From positions 1-64,000 of the forward strand of contig JASGCO010000014.1 in the NCBI GenBank assembly GCA_030054095.1: a DNA stretch of 64,000 bases, given 5' to 3'. Shown in pieces: positions 25,736 through 35,700 of this stretch. Below the pieces are notes generated by a model. The model did no database searches, was not told where the DNA came from, and saw only the letters and a program-made list of their open reading frames with translations. The position numbers were made by a program, and so were the translations under genes. How positions within the stretch are numbered: the stretch's first letter is position 1; the number at the start of each line of letters is the position of its first letter. Origin of the DNA: Sediminibacterium sp. Its GTDB lineage: Bacteria > Bacteroidota > Bacteroidia > B-17B0 > Aurantibacillaceae.

Positions 25736-27697
25736 TTACTTTTCGTAAATATAAGGTATTTCAAAAGAAACACGGGCTCCCGTAACCTTTCCCATTTCAT
25801 CAGTAAGGTTTTCTTCATGAATGGTTGTCTTTACAGAATAGGTCTTTAATCTGTCATTGACAATTTTTATAGCCATTGATTTATGTCCGGTTATTGTAGT
25901 TGGTTTAGCCATAAATCCCTTTCCATTATCGCGCACCTCAAAAAACAACTGATTACTAATTAACTTAAACGCGAGGTAAAGATGCCCGGATTCCTGTTTC
26001 GTAGCCAATCCATGCTTAATGGCATTCTCAATAAAAGGCTGTGTTAACATTGGCGGAACCATTACACCTCCCTGATCTATCGTATCATCAATAGTAAATT
26101 CAAACGTAAAATTGTTACTGTGCAGCATTTGTTGAATAGAAAGGTAGTTTTTAATCATTTCTATTTCTTCTTCAAAAGGGATGTACGTTTGCGTAGCGTA
26201 TTCCAGAATTTGCCGGGTCAGGCCTGAAAACCGGCTCAGGTAACTGATCGCCAGATCATGTTTGCCTGCATGGATAAGCCCCTGTATGGTATCTATGGAG
26301 TTAAAAATAAAATGCGGATTCATTTGGGAGAGCAATAGCTTTTGGTTCAGACTATTCTTTTCGAACGCCACCAGTGCTTTTCGTTGCTTGCCCGCTCTGT
26401 AAACGATTACGGCAATAGCGGCTATACTACACAGTAAGAACACAAATAAAGCTATCCATAGATTTTTACGTGCCCTCTCGTTCACCGCCTTCATTTGAAG
26501 TGCCGCTAATTGTTGTTCTTTACGGAGCGTATACGCCAACTCCTTTTTTTCGTAATCGTACTTTAATTGCTGGTTAATAAGCGCGTTGTTTGCTTTTTCC
26601 AGACCAAGCTTATCCATCAGAGCATGGAACATCTCATTCATTTCCAGCGCCTGTTTATAATTTCCCTGCTGTCGGTACAACTTGTATAATCCATTGGCTG
26701 ATTCAGACTGAAGAACAAGGTATCCGTTCTCGCTTGTAAGCTTCAACGCCGAAAGAAAGTGTTCTCTGGCCTTATCTGGTTGACGGGTTTTTATATAAAA
26801 TTCAGCCAACGTTAGTTCAGTTTTACTTTTCAGTTCATCAGAGGTCGCTGTTCTTATGCTCTCATTGTAAAAAGCATGTGCCTGTATATTATTTCCTTTC
26901 CGCTCCTGCAACATACCATATTTTAATAGCACCGCGGCTTTCACATTCACGGCATTAATCCGTTCAGAAAGTTGCATACACTGGTCAAGGTAAACCTGCG
27001 CCATACTGTCTCGTCCAAGTTTATAACACGAATGCCCGATGTTATGCAGCAAGGTTGCTTTAACGCCCATATCTCCTGGCTTATCCGTTTTACTGTAATA
27101 GCCTTTCAGTAATTTCAGATAATAGGTGAGCGCCAGTTCGTATTGTTCGCTCTCCTGATAAAGGTTTGCAATGTTTTCCAGAGCATACGCTTTTCCCTCT
27201 TCGTCCTCCTGCCTTTCAAAAGAGCGGAGCGCTTCAAAATAATTCTTTGTAGCCCGTTCATAATTTCCCACTTTACTATATAGAATTCCCAAATTAATTA
27301 ACAGGTATTCTCTGGTGTTGTATTCGGTAAGAGAAGCCGCATACTCGTTTGCTTTCGAAAAGGCATCAAACGCCTTTACTACACTATCGTGCCGTTCGTA
27401 GTAATTGCCTCTGTTTGATAAGGCAGCGGCTACCGTAGAAAGGTATTGTTCTTTTTCTGCCGTTGTTATGGGGCTTTGCCTAAGTCCCTGTAATCCTGCC
27501 GCCAACATGGAATCGTTATACCGTATGGCTGTTTCACTATCCGGATCCGGGCATTCCGCTAATTTGTTTGCCAAATAAAGGACTCTGACAGTATCCACTT
27601 TTCCTAAAACCAGTCCCTTATCATATTTAATTACATCCGGTATCTGGGCCGATAAGATCCATATTTTAAAAAGAAACAGAAAAAATACTTTCTTCAT
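25736..27697 (-). CDS. LytS-like sensor histidine kinase with TPR sensor domain
   Basis: The 653-aa protein has a signal sequence, about six TPR units in the predicted periplasm (about 85-390), one membrane helix (about 413-435, LWIALFVFLLCSIAAIAVIV), a short coiled coil and a His_kinase domain. The phospho-acceptor His is in QMNPHFIFNS. The C-terminal ATPase part keeps FIENAIKHG (N box) and DNGKGF (G box). The signal is unknown. It forms a pair with the LytTR regulator 8 nt downstream. Confidence 0.95.
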   Translation of the reverse strand: MKKVFFLFLFKIWILSAQIPDVIKYDKGLVLGKVDTVRVLYLANKLAECPDPDSETAIRYNDSMLAAGLQGLRQSPITTAEKEQYLSTVAAALSNRGNYYERHDSVVKAFDAFSKANEYAASLTEYNTREYLLINLGILYSKVGNYERATKNYFEALRSFERQEDEEGKAYALENIANLYQESEQYELALTYYLKLLKGYYSKTDKPGDMGVKATLLHNIGHSCYKLGRDSMAQVYLDQCMQLSERINAVNVKAAVLLKYGMLQERKGNNIQAHAFYNESIRTATSDELKSKTELTLAEFYIKTRQPDKAREHFLSALKLTSENGYLVLQSESANGLYKLYRQQGNYKQALEMNEMFHALMDKLGLEKANNALINQQLKYDYEKKELAYTLRKEQQLAALQMKAVNERARKNLWIALFVFLLCSIAAIAVIVYRAGKQRKALVAFEKNSLNQKLLLSQMNPHFIFNSIDTIQGLIHAGKHDLAISYLSRFSGLTRQILEYATQTYIPFEEEIEMIKNYLSIQQMLHSNNFTFEFTIDDTIDQGGVMVPPMLTQPFIENAIKHGLATKQESGHLYLAFKLISNQLFFEVRDNGKGFMAKPTTITGHKSMAIKIVNDRLKTYSVKTTIHEENLTDEMGKVTGARVSFEIPYIYEK

Positions 27698-27853
27698 GCT
27701 ATACCATCATTTAAATTTACTCGTCCAGCTTCCCGCTACTGGTATTCACTAAAACGCGGTTCCTTTCATAACTTTTGCGCTGCCAGATATTTTACCGGAT
27801 AAATAGTCCCTATTGTTATAACACACCTATCATGAATGCTGCATTCACGATGC

Positions 27854-28276
27854 CTAGCTGGTATGATCGGATAGTATGACCCAACGGCCTCCGACTTTTT
27901 TCCATAGCAGCGTAAAAAAACCGCCTACCGGCTTTTCCTTTTCAAGCGCCCATTTACCAATTACATGCACGTACTGTTTGGAAAGTTGTTTAACCTCCAT
28001 TAAGGTAAACGTTAATTGCCCCATCGCAGTCTTATCCGGATAAGCTCTTTTGTAATTATCCAGCGTTTTCTGCCAGCCGTAGGTGATGCCTTTGCTTCCG
28101 ATAAATTTGAGACTGTCACTTTTCCAGTAGTATGCCATAAATTCTTCTATGTTTCCGCCATTCCATGCCTCCTGTTGCTTTTGCATGGCATTAATAATGG
28201 CTCTTTCCGAATGATTTTGGGCACTTACACCGAAGAAATAAAACCAAAACAGGAGTATCAAACTATTTCGTGTCAT
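27854..28276 (-). CDS. Secreted DUF4440/SnoaL-like protein
   Basis: A 140-aa protein with a signal peptide (GVSAQ near 16-20) carries one NTF2-like domain. ERAIINAMQKQQEAWNGGNI and FMAYYWKSD are typical of DUF4440, and the domain closes with a GGFFTLLWKK strand and WVILSDHTS. Members of this fold bind small ligands or act as isomerases, but the substrate here is unknown. Its start overlaps the stop of the preceding gene by four bases (ATGA), so the two are translationally coupled. Confidence 0.85.
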   Translation of the reverse strand: MTRNSLILLFWFYFFGVSAQNHSERAIINAMQKQQEAWNGGNIEEFMAYYWKSDSLKFIGSKGITYGWQKTLDNYKRAYPDKTAMGQLTFTLMEVKQLSKQYVHVIGKWALEKEKPVGGFFTLLWKKVGGRWVILSDHTS

Positions 28277-29271
28277 TTTTGCTTTAACTGTTTTTCCTGT
28301 TCAGAATACGTTTCTGAAAAGCACTTTACTTTTACATTTTCAAACGTACCGTTAACCAATTCTGCGTCTGGCTCTATTGTATTACTTACTTTTTTAAGCG
28401 CGTTAAACCCGTACAATTTTCCGGAGAAGGTCCCGGAGATAACCGCTTCATCACCATTTTGTTCCCATCGCGTTATTTCAAACGTGAACTCCGTTTTCCG
28501 GGTATTTGCGGCACCGTTTTCCCAATTCGACTGCATATAGGTCTTTTCTTTAGTGCCATCCGCAGAGCCGGTAAATGTAATTTCCATGTCTTCCTTCTCC
28601 ACTTTTTGTGCTGCGCCTTTAAATTCCTTAATCATAATTGTCAGCTGCCTGTTATCCGGTTTTTTAGCAGATTGAAACGCCATCATCAAAAAAGGGTGTT
28701 TTACTTTCATCATTGCATTTCCATGCTGATAGTATAAGCAAGAGTTGAAAAACGTTCTACCTGTCCATTCCTTACCATCTATTTCACACTTAAGAGGTAG
28801 CTTTTCCATCACCATTCCTCCGCCGGTTTTTTGACTTTCTGCCATACTTCCCGCGCCTAAATTAAATCCTCCCTTTAATCCTGTTAATTTTTTACCGTCA
28901 AGGGTTGCCAGTTCAAGATACAACTCTTTACCAACCGAAACCTTTACATCCTTTGCCCGACCCATCTCATCCTTTTGTCCGTAATCTTGTATTTTCAGCA
29001 CTTTCATACGAAAGGCACTGCCACCATCATCAGTTACCTGCACCTCCTGTCCTGTTTTAAGCCGGCCTTCTGCCACCTTACAACCTCCCGCATATATCCC
29101 CTTTTCTTCTCCATCAATAAAAACATATTCTATTCTGGCACTTAATGTTACAGGATCTTGTTTCTCTTTAACCGGTGCTTTTGTGCCTGGCTTAGTTTTT
29201 GCCGGCGATTGTGCCATTAACAGGGTCGTAAAACACCCAAAAAACAGCAGAACTATTACTTTTTTACCCAT
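28273..29271 (-). CDS. Secreted protein with EF-Tu-domain-2-like barrel, 332 aa
   Basis: The ATG at 29271 starts a signal peptide ending MAQ. The first mature region (about 40-115) reads like the small beta barrel of translation factor domain 2 (GIYAGGCKVAEGRLKTGQEV, then LKIQDYGQ and VSVGKELYLEL), an odd fold for an exported protein; this is inference from pattern only. The second half (about 150-330) is a beta-rich unit starting KCEIDGKEWTG. It is followed by the DUF4440 gene with a 4-nt overlap and preceded by the two-component pair at 29355-31566, 83 nt away. The function is unknown. Confidence 0.65.
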   Translation of the reverse strand: MGKKVIVLLFFGCFTTLLMAQSPAKTKPGTKAPVKEKQDPVTLSARIEYVFIDGEEKGIYAGGCKVAEGRLKTGQEVQVTDDGGSAFRMKVLKIQDYGQKDEMGRAKDVKVSVGKELYLELATLDGKKLTGLKGGFNLGAGSMAESQKTGGGMVMEKLPLKCEIDGKEWTGRTFFNSCLYYQHGNAMMKVKHPFLMMAFQSAKKPDNRQLTIMIKEFKGAAQKVEKEDMEITFTGSADGTKEKTYMQSNWENGAANTRKTEFTFEITRWEQNGDEAVISGTFSGKLYGFNALKKVSNTIEPDAELVNGTFENVKVKCFSETYSEQEKQLKQK

Positions 29272-29354
29272 AGCTGTTATTCTTCGCATTAAAGATAAGG
29301 ATTGAAACCGGATATTCACATCCCATAAATGGCTCAATCTTCTGTTACGTAGTT

Positions 29355-30065
29355 CTAAGATAGTTTTTCCGTGTTTGCAGACCTGAGGCAGTACCCGTTA
29401 CCGTGTATGTTTTCGATAGTGATAGCGGGATCCGCTTCCAGGTACTTTCTGAGTTTTGTTAAATACACATCCATGCTTCGCCCGGTAAAGTAATTATCCT
29501 CCTTCCATATTTTTTTCAGTAAAACTGATTTGGGAACTACAAGGTTTTGCTTAAGGGCTAAAAGGTAAAGTAACTCTGCTTCCTTTGGCGATAGTTTAAG
29601 GCAACTGCCGGAACAGTGCGTTAATTCTCTTAATGGATAATTTAACTGAAACGTTGAAAGTTTCACGGCGGTCGCAGTATCCGGCATCAGTTGTTCGCCG
29701 CTGCGTTTTAACAAAGCGTTGATTTTCAAAATAAGCACTTCTGTATCAAACGGTTTTACAATGTAATCATCCGCGCCCAGGCGGTAGCCTTTCAGCATAT
29801 CCTCACGCAACGACCGTGCTGTCAGAAAAACCAAAGGAATAGCATCATTTCGCCGCCGGATCTCCTCCACCAACACAAATCCATCCATCTTTGGCATCAT
29901 TACATCAATAATGCAAAGGTTAAATGGCTCCGTTTCAAATTTTGACAAACCGGTTAATCCATCTTCACACCATACCACCTCAAACCCATTCATTTGAAGA
30001 TAATCCCTCATTACAATCCCAAAATTGCGCTCATCTTCTACCAGTAATAATTTAGCTATTTGCAT
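29355..30065 (-). CDS. rprY: OmpR/PhoB-family response regulator (RprY-like)
   Basis: This 236-aa regulator has a receiver domain with LVEDE (8-12), phospho-acceptor CIIDVMMPKMDG (Asp near 54), FLTARS and VKPFD, then a winged-helix Trans_reg_C domain (about 135-230) with LSPKEAELLYLLA and GRSMDVYLTKLRKYL. It overlaps the 3' end of the sensor kinase gene by 14 nt. The sequence and partner resemble the Bacteroidota RprXY system. Regulators of this class bind direct hexamer repeats 10-11 bp apart, and such an array lies at 31605-31642 upstream of the pair. Confidence 0.93.
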   Translation of the reverse strand: MQIAKLLLVEDERNFGIVMRDYLQMNGFEVVWCEDGLTGLSKFETEPFNLCIIDVMMPKMDGFVLVEEIRRRNDAIPLVFLTARSLREDMLKGYRLGADDYIVKPFDTEVLILKINALLKRSGEQLMPDTATAVKLSTFQLNYPLRELTHCSGSCLKLSPKEAELLYLLALKQNLVVPKSVLLKKIWKEDNYFTGRSMDVYLTKLRKYLEADPAITIENIHGNGYCLRSANTEKLS

Positions 30066-31566
30066 ACGGAAGTTTTATTGTAAAAACGGAACCTTTATTT
30101 TTTTCGCTACTCAGGCTAATCTGTCCTTGCATTAACGCTATTGCCTGTCGCGCATAACTTAAGCCCAGTCCAAATCCTTTAACGGGATGCAGATTGCTTT
30201 CTGTCACTCTGTAGAATTTATCAAAAACACGCACCTGATCTTCTTTCCCTATCCCAACACCATTATCTTTAATCAATACACAGACGTAGTGCTTCTCATC
30301 AACTGTTTCTATTTCTATTTCGGGGATGTGAACACAGTACTTTATGGCATTGTCTATTAAATTTCCAAAAACATTTTTTAAATGAAAAGCATCCGCCTTT
30401 ACCAATGAACACCTGGCGTTAAGCGCCAGTGTTAGTTTCCCTTTCCGTTCGTCAAGCGCTGGTTTATAGGCGGCAACCACTGCATTCACCAATTCGTGTA
30501 TGTTTACACTTTCCTGTTTAAAGGGTTTATCCACCCGTTCCATTTGTGACAACTCAAGTACTTTTTCTATGTGCGCGTTCAGCCGTGATCCTTCCTCTGA
30601 AATAATGCGGGTATAATTTAAGAACGCATCGTCTGCTGCCTGACCCGCCTTTGCCGAAAGGTTGACATTTGCCAAAGCAATAGTGGCAAGCGGTGTTTTA
30701 AGTTCGTGAGTCAGGTTATTTATAAAATCGTTCTTATACTGGTTCAGTTTCTGCTCGTCGAGCATGCGCCGGTATAGCAAAACAAACGTGATAATTAATA
30801 ACAGTGTAATAAGAACACTTATCGCTATCACAAAACCCCCTTTTTCCAAAAAATAAAAAAAGCCAACGTGTCCATAAACTCTCAGGCTGTAGTGCTGATT
30901 AATAATGTCCTTACCAAAAAGCGGCAATTTATAGCTACCTACTCTAACAAAATCAGGTGTATTTAAAATAATACTATCGTGCTCGTTAACTACCGCCAAA
31001 CCGGGTTTTAGAAAAACACCCCTCACCTTTAATTTATTAGTAATAATGTGCTGCAAACGGCTTACATCAATTCTGTTCCGGATATTGGTTTGCTTCCCAT
31101 TTGCCTGAATTACTATTTTCCTGAGCAATTTTTCATAGTCTTTCATTTTCTCATCTACCTTGCCGGGATCTACATTACGAATTAGTTCATCCACCGATTT
31201 TACCATCTCTACACTATCCCCTAAATCAACGAATGACAATGTCTGTGTTACCTGATCGGGTCCTGAAATATTGTTCATTATAATTTCGTGGCTCTTTCTG
31301 GAAATCACCACTCTAACTTTTGTACTTTCCGGCTTAGCTGCCGATTCCTGATGGCGCTCTTTTGTAACACCAACATTGTTAACCAGAACACGAAGGTCTT
31401 CCTGTTGTTCAAGTGCAGACAAGGCTTCGAGCGTGGACTGTCGGATGTTTGCCTCCAGTAATTTTTTTTCCTGACAAAACGAATTATATAACCAAAACGC
31501 CTGAAGTAACAGCAAGGCCATTACGGCACTTGCTACAAGTAATATAGCTCCTTTTGATTTGAACAT
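30052..31566 (-). CDS. rprX: Sensor histidine kinase (RprX-like)
   Basis: The 504-aa protein has a first membrane helix (about 8-28), a periplasmic domain of roughly 210 residues, a second helix (about 245-270, VIAISVLITLLLIITFVLLY) and the cytoplasmic kinase core. HisKA carries HELKTPLATIA, followed by NLIDNAIKYC (N box), DNGVGI (G1) and GFGLGLSYA (G2). The ATG at 31566 was preferred over 31587 because it starts just before the first membrane helix. It is transcribed away from the T9SS protein gene at 31696, and the shared region holds phased repeats. Probable autoregulation is inferred. Confidence 0.92.
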   Translation of the reverse strand: MFKSKGAILLVASAVMALLLLQAFWLYNSFCQEKKLLEANIRQSTLEALSALEQQEDLRVLVNNVGVTKERHQESAAKPESTKVRVVISRKSHEIIMNNISGPDQVTQTLSFVDLGDSVEMVKSVDELIRNVDPGKVDEKMKDYEKLLRKIVIQANGKQTNIRNRIDVSRLQHIITNKLKVRGVFLKPGLAVVNEHDSIILNTPDFVRVGSYKLPLFGKDIINQHYSLRVYGHVGFFYFLEKGGFVIAISVLITLLLIITFVLLYRRMLDEQKLNQYKNDFINNLTHELKTPLATIALANVNLSAKAGQAADDAFLNYTRIISEEGSRLNAHIEKVLELSQMERVDKPFKQESVNIHELVNAVVAAYKPALDERKGKLTLALNARCSLVKADAFHLKNVFGNLIDNAIKYCVHIPEIEIETVDEKHYVCVLIKDNGVGIGKEDQVRVFDKFYRVTESNLHPVKGFGLGLSYARQAIALMQGQISLSSEKNKGSVFTIKLPYANS

Positions 31567-31604
31567 ATCCAAAAGTAATAAAGCCAATTGGTGTTACTCA
31601 AACT

Positions 31605-31642
31605 TTAACTTTTCTTTAACTCAGATTAAGTCCCTGTTAACT
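31605..31642 (+). promoter_or_regulatory. Four helically phased TTAA(C/G)T repeats, likely response-regulator operator
   Basis: TTAACT occurs at 31605-31610, 31616-31621 and 31637-31642, and TTAAGT at 31626-31631, giving spacings of 11, 10 and 11 bp, so all copies lie on one face of the helix. The array lies between the RprXY-like operon (minus) and a T9SS protein gene (plus), ending 21 bp before a -7 element. This is the architecture of PhoB/OmpR-class activation sites. Confidence 0.6.
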
Positions 31643-31663
31643 TACACGCTCCATCCCGGGCTA

Positions 31664-31671
31664 TAACTTCG
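31664..31671 (+). promoter_or_regulatory. Candidate -7 element of the small T9SS protein gene
   Basis: TAACTTCG differs from TAnnTTTG at one position and lies 24 nt before the ATG at 31696. No -33 TTTG is present at the right distance, which fits a promoter that depends on an activator bound to the upstream repeats. Confidence 0.4.
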
Positions 31672-31695
31672 CATTAAATTATTAAACGTTATATT

Positions 31696-32484
31696 ATGAA
31701 AACAATTATCACTACGGCTTATCTGCTGGCCTTATTAGCAGTAGGGGCATCAGGCTCCCTGAAGGCTCAGGAAAAGACCCAGGAAACACGCAAAGTAAAA
31801 GTTTACGTGAAAGAAAATAAGAATGGCAAAGAAACCATCTTTGAGGCTAATGAGCTAACCCCGGAAGTTGAGAAGCGTCTCAATGAGTTGGGCATAGATG
31901 TAAAAACCATTAGAAATGGTGATGGATTCACTATCAATACCCAAATGAATGACGATACACAAACCGGGGAAAACAAGAATACGATCTTAACAATAGATCA
32001 TTTTGGATCCACAGACTCGCTAATAACTAACGAGTTATCCAAAATAATAAAAGTAACTCCCGGAGAAAAAGAAACCATTGTAACTATTAACGGCGAAGAA
32101 ACACGCGTTGATAACAACAACGGTAAAACAGTTAAAGTTGTAAAGATTTACAGCAATTATATGCTTTTACAAAATGCTAACGCAGAAGAACGTAAACAAG
32201 CCGGTATTCCGGAAAGTAAATCCACATTGAATGTAAGTGAGATGGCGTGTACCCCCAACCCATCCAAAGGACAATTTAACATCTGTTTTAAAAGTGAAGA
32301 TAAACAACCCGCTGAATTGGTTATCCGCGATGTTAATGGCAAAATAACACGCACAGATACACTGACCTCTGAAAACGGCACTTTTACAAAAAACATTGAT
32401 CTCGGTTCTGTATCTAAGGGTATTTACTTTCTTACGATAACCCAAAACGGAAAGGCTACAACTAAAAAAATGCTGATTGAGTAG
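31696..32484 (+). CDS. Small T9SS-sorted secreted protein, 262 aa
   Basis: A signal peptide (1-24, ending LKAQ) is followed by a charged Lys/Glu/Asn-rich region (25-175) with no recognised domain and a T9SS type A sorting domain (about 183-262; CTPNPSKGQFNICF, then VIRDVNGKITRT and GIYFLTITQNG, ending with KKMLIE). It diverges from the RprXY-like kinase gene and is probably under its control through the phased repeats at 31605-31642. It may be a stress-induced surface protein or a sensor of secretion status; both are speculation. Confidence 0.8.
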   Translation: MKTIITTAYLLALLAVGASGSLKAQEKTQETRKVKVYVKENKNGKETIFEANELTPEVEKRLNELGIDVKTIRNGDGFTINTQMNDDTQTGENKNTILTIDHFGSTDSLITNELSKIIKVTPGEKETIVTINGEETRVDNNNGKTVKVVKIYSNYMLLQNANAEERKQAGIPESKSTLNVSEMACTPNPSKGQFNICFKSEDKQPAELVIRDVNGKITRTDTLTSENGTFTKNIDLGSVSKGIYFLTITQNGKATTKKMLIE

Positions 32485-32497
32485 TTACTTAGCTTTA

Positions 32498-32529
32498 TTT
32501 GCTTATTTCAGGCATAAACCCTACTTTTG
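32498..32529 (+). promoter_or_regulatory. Promoter of the SAM riboswitch-metH transcript
   Basis: TTTG (32498-32501), a 20-nt spacer and TACTTTTG (32522-32529) match the Bacteroidota consensus at all fixed positions. Transcription would start about 10 nt before the riboswitch P1 helix at 32545. Confidence 0.7.
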
Positions 32530-32544
32530 TACTTCGTTCTTTAA

Positions 32545-32662
32545 ACTTATTCAGAAAGACAGAGGGACACGCCCGTTGAAGTCTTCCCAACCCTTTTAAA
32601 AATTTGGCTTTTTAAAAGAAGGTGGTAATTCGTGAGGGAGCCTTTGGCTTCAGTAAATAAGT
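32545..32662 (+). ncRNA. SAM-I riboswitch
   Basis: P1 is formed by ACTTATT (32545-32551) and AATAAGT (32656-32662). Between them lie the conserved SAM-I blocks AGAGGGA (32561-32567), CCCGTTGAAG, CCAACC near 32588, AAGGTGGTAATTC near 32620 and GAGGGAGCCTTTGGCTTC as P4. The aptamer senses S-adenosylmethionine and sits directly in front of methionine synthase, its expected target. A terminator and an alternative antiterminator follow. Confidence 0.88.
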
Positions 32663-32713
32663 CAGTACAAACATTAGTGATTAAATATTAAAAAATACTA
32701 ATCCCTTCTGACT
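32660..32713 (+). promoter_or_regulatory. Antiterminator alternative to the SAM riboswitch terminator
   Basis: AGTCAG (32660-32665) pairs with CTGACT (32708-32713), and inside it ATTAGT (32673-32678) pairs with ACTAAT (32697-32702). This hairpin uses the last three bases of the P1 3' strand and the 5' arm of the terminator, so it excludes both. It would form when SAM is absent and let transcription enter metH. Confidence 0.6.
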
Positions 32714-32736
32714 AAAGCGCAGAAGGGATTTTTTTT
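32700..32736 (+). terminator. Intrinsic terminator of the SAM riboswitch
   Basis: A perfect 11-bp stem AATCCCTTCTG/CAGAAGGGATT (32700-32710 and 32720-32730) with a 9-nt loop is followed by a T run to 32736. It ends 10 nt before the metH ATG and is the expression platform of the riboswitch. Confidence 0.88.
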
Positions 32737-32746
32737 GAAATAAACT

Positions 32747-35700
32747 ATGGGAAAAGCAAATATATACGCTGAACTGGAAAAGCGTGTCCTTGTTATTGAC
32801 GGAGCGATGGGTTCGTTAATTCAGCAATACAAATTAAGCGAAGCCGATTTCAGGGGAGAGCAGTTTAAAGATTTCCATAAAGATGTTAAAGGAAACAATG
32901 ACTTACTTTGCATTACGCGTCCGGATGTAATTGAAGAAATTCATGAACAATACCTGGAGGCTGGTGCAGACATTATTGAAACCAATAGCTTCAGCGGCAC
33001 CAGTATTGCCATGGCCGATTACGACATGCAACATATTGTTTATGATCTTAACGTTGCCGCCGCGCAATGTGCCCGCAGGGCCGCCGATAAGTACACCGCT
33101 AAAACACCGGACAAACCCCGTTTTGTAGCTGGTGCCATGGGGCCAACGAACCGTACATTATCTATTTCACCCGATGTTAATAATCCGGGATACCGTGCCG
33201 TTACCTGGAATGAAATGGTAGATGCCTACTCCGAACAAGTTAAAGGTTTACTGGACGGAGGAGTAGATTTATTACTGATCGAAACCATCTTCGATACACT
33301 GAACGCGAAAGCAGCGTTAATGGCGATTCAAAATGAGTGTAAGGCGCGAAACGTTCGTATGCCAGTAATGGTATCGGGGACAATAACCGACGCCAGCGGA
33401 CGAACACTATCGGGGCAAACAACAGAAGCGTTTCTGAATTCTGTATCACACGTTGATTTACTTAGTGTAGGGCTCAACTGCGCGTTAGGCGCCAAAGATA
33501 TGCGTCCGTATCTGGAAGAACTGGCAAACAAATCGCCGTTCTTTGTAAGTGCTTATCCTAATGCCGGACTTCCCAACCAGTTTGGCGAATACGATCAGGA
33601 CGCGCATGAAATGGGTCATCAGATAGAAGACTTTTTAAAGGCCGGATTTTTGAACATTGTTGGCGGTTGTTGTGGGACAACCCCTGCTCACATTAAACGC
33701 ATTGCCGAATTAGCGGCCAAAACGCCGCCACGTAAAAAAAATAATCCCGACACATTAATGCACCTTTCGGGGTTGGAACCCGTTACCGTTCGCCCAGAAA
33801 GCAATTTTATGAATGTAGGGGAACGCACCAATGTTACCGGTAGCCGTAAATTTGCGAAACTGATTATAGAAGAGCGTTACGAAGAAGCCCTGGCTGTGGC
33901 GAGAGATCAGGTAGAAGGCGGGGCGCAGGTGATTGATGTAAATATGGACGAAGGAATGCTGGATGCAGAAAAAGCAATGACCACCTTCCTTAATCTGATT
34001 GCATCAGAACCAGATATCGCCCGCGTTCCCATCATGATTGACAGCAGTAAATTTCATGTTATAGAAGCCGGTCTAAAGTGCATACAGGGTAAAGGTATTG
34101 TAAACTCCATCTCCCTGAAAGAGGGCGAAGCTAAGTTTATTGAACAAGCTAACATTATTAAACAATACGGTGCTGCCGTAATTGTTATGGCATTCGACGA
34201 AGTTGGGCAAGCAGACACCTATCAGCGTCGGATTGATATTTGTAAAAGGGCTTATGACCTGTTGGTTAATGAAATACAATTCCCTCCACAGGATATTATT
34301 TTCGATCCCAATATTTTCCCGGTGGCAACAGGAATGGAGGAACACCGGTTAAATGCTCTCGATTTTTTCAGAGCCACCAAATGGATTAAAGAAAATCTGC
34401 CACATGCTAAAGTAAGCGGAGGTGTCAGCAATGTTAGCTTTTCATTCCGCGGCAACGATCACGTAAGAGAGGCCATCCACTCCGCTTTTTTATTCCATGC
34501 TGTTAAAAACGGGATGGATATGGGAATTGTAAACCCGTCGCAATTGGTGGTATATGATGATATTGAAAAAGAACTGCTGGATCTGATTGAGGATGTGTTA
34601 CTCGATCGCCGGGATGATGCTACTGAACGGCTGATTACATACGCTGAAGGGCTTAAAAACAAAGGAAAAGTAAAAGAAGAAAAAAATGAGGAGTGGCGTA
34701 ATGGTAACGTTCAGGAACGCTTAACACACGCTCTGGTAAAAGGCATTACAGATTATATTGAACAGGATGTGGAAGAGTGCCGCACGCAGTACGAAAAAAC
34801 GCTTCATATTATTGAAGGTCCTTTAATGAACGGAATGAATGTGGTAGGGGATTTGTTTGGTGCCGGAAAAATGTTTTTACCACAGGTTGTAAAAAGTGCA
34901 AGGGTAATGAAAAAAGCGGTTGCTTATTTACAGCCCTACCTGGAAGCGGAGAAATCGGGTGCCGGTAGTTCCGCTGCCGGAAAAGTACTTTTGGCTACAG
35001 TGAAAGGCGATGTACACGACATCGGCAAAAACATTGTAGGTGTTGTAATGGCCTGCAACAATTACGAAATCGTTGATTTAGGCGTAATGGTCCCCAAAGA
35101 AAAAATTCTGGAGGAGGCAAAAAAACAAAACGTTGACATTATCGGGTTAAGTGGATTAATTACGCCATCGCTCGATGAGATGGTGGATGTTGCTAAGGAA
35201 ATGGAACGGCTGAATATGTCTATTCCTTTGCTTATTGGCGGCGCTACTACCAGCAAGGTTCATACCGCCGTTAAAATTGCGCCACATTACTCACATCCTG
35301 TTGTACATGTTAACGATGCCAGTAAAAGCATTCCGGTAGTAAGTAGCTTAATCAGCGAGGAACTGAAAAAGGAATTTGTAGCTGACGTAAACAAAGAGTA
35401 TGATCGTGTAAGAGAGCAAAACAAAAATGCTCAGGCTCAGAGTAAATTTATTTCGCTAGCCGAAGCACGACAAAACAAATTTAAAATTAACTGGGATACT
35501 ACCTCTATTGCAAAGCCTGCTAAAACCGGCATCACTGTTTTGGAGGACATCAGCCTGGAAACCCTGATTGACTACATTGACTGGACACCCTTCTTTATCA
35601 GTTGGGAAATGAAAGGCTCGTATCCTAAAATTCTGGATGATAAAGCTCGTGGAGCCGAAGCGCGAAAACTATTTACTGATGCGCAAAACATGCTGCAAAC

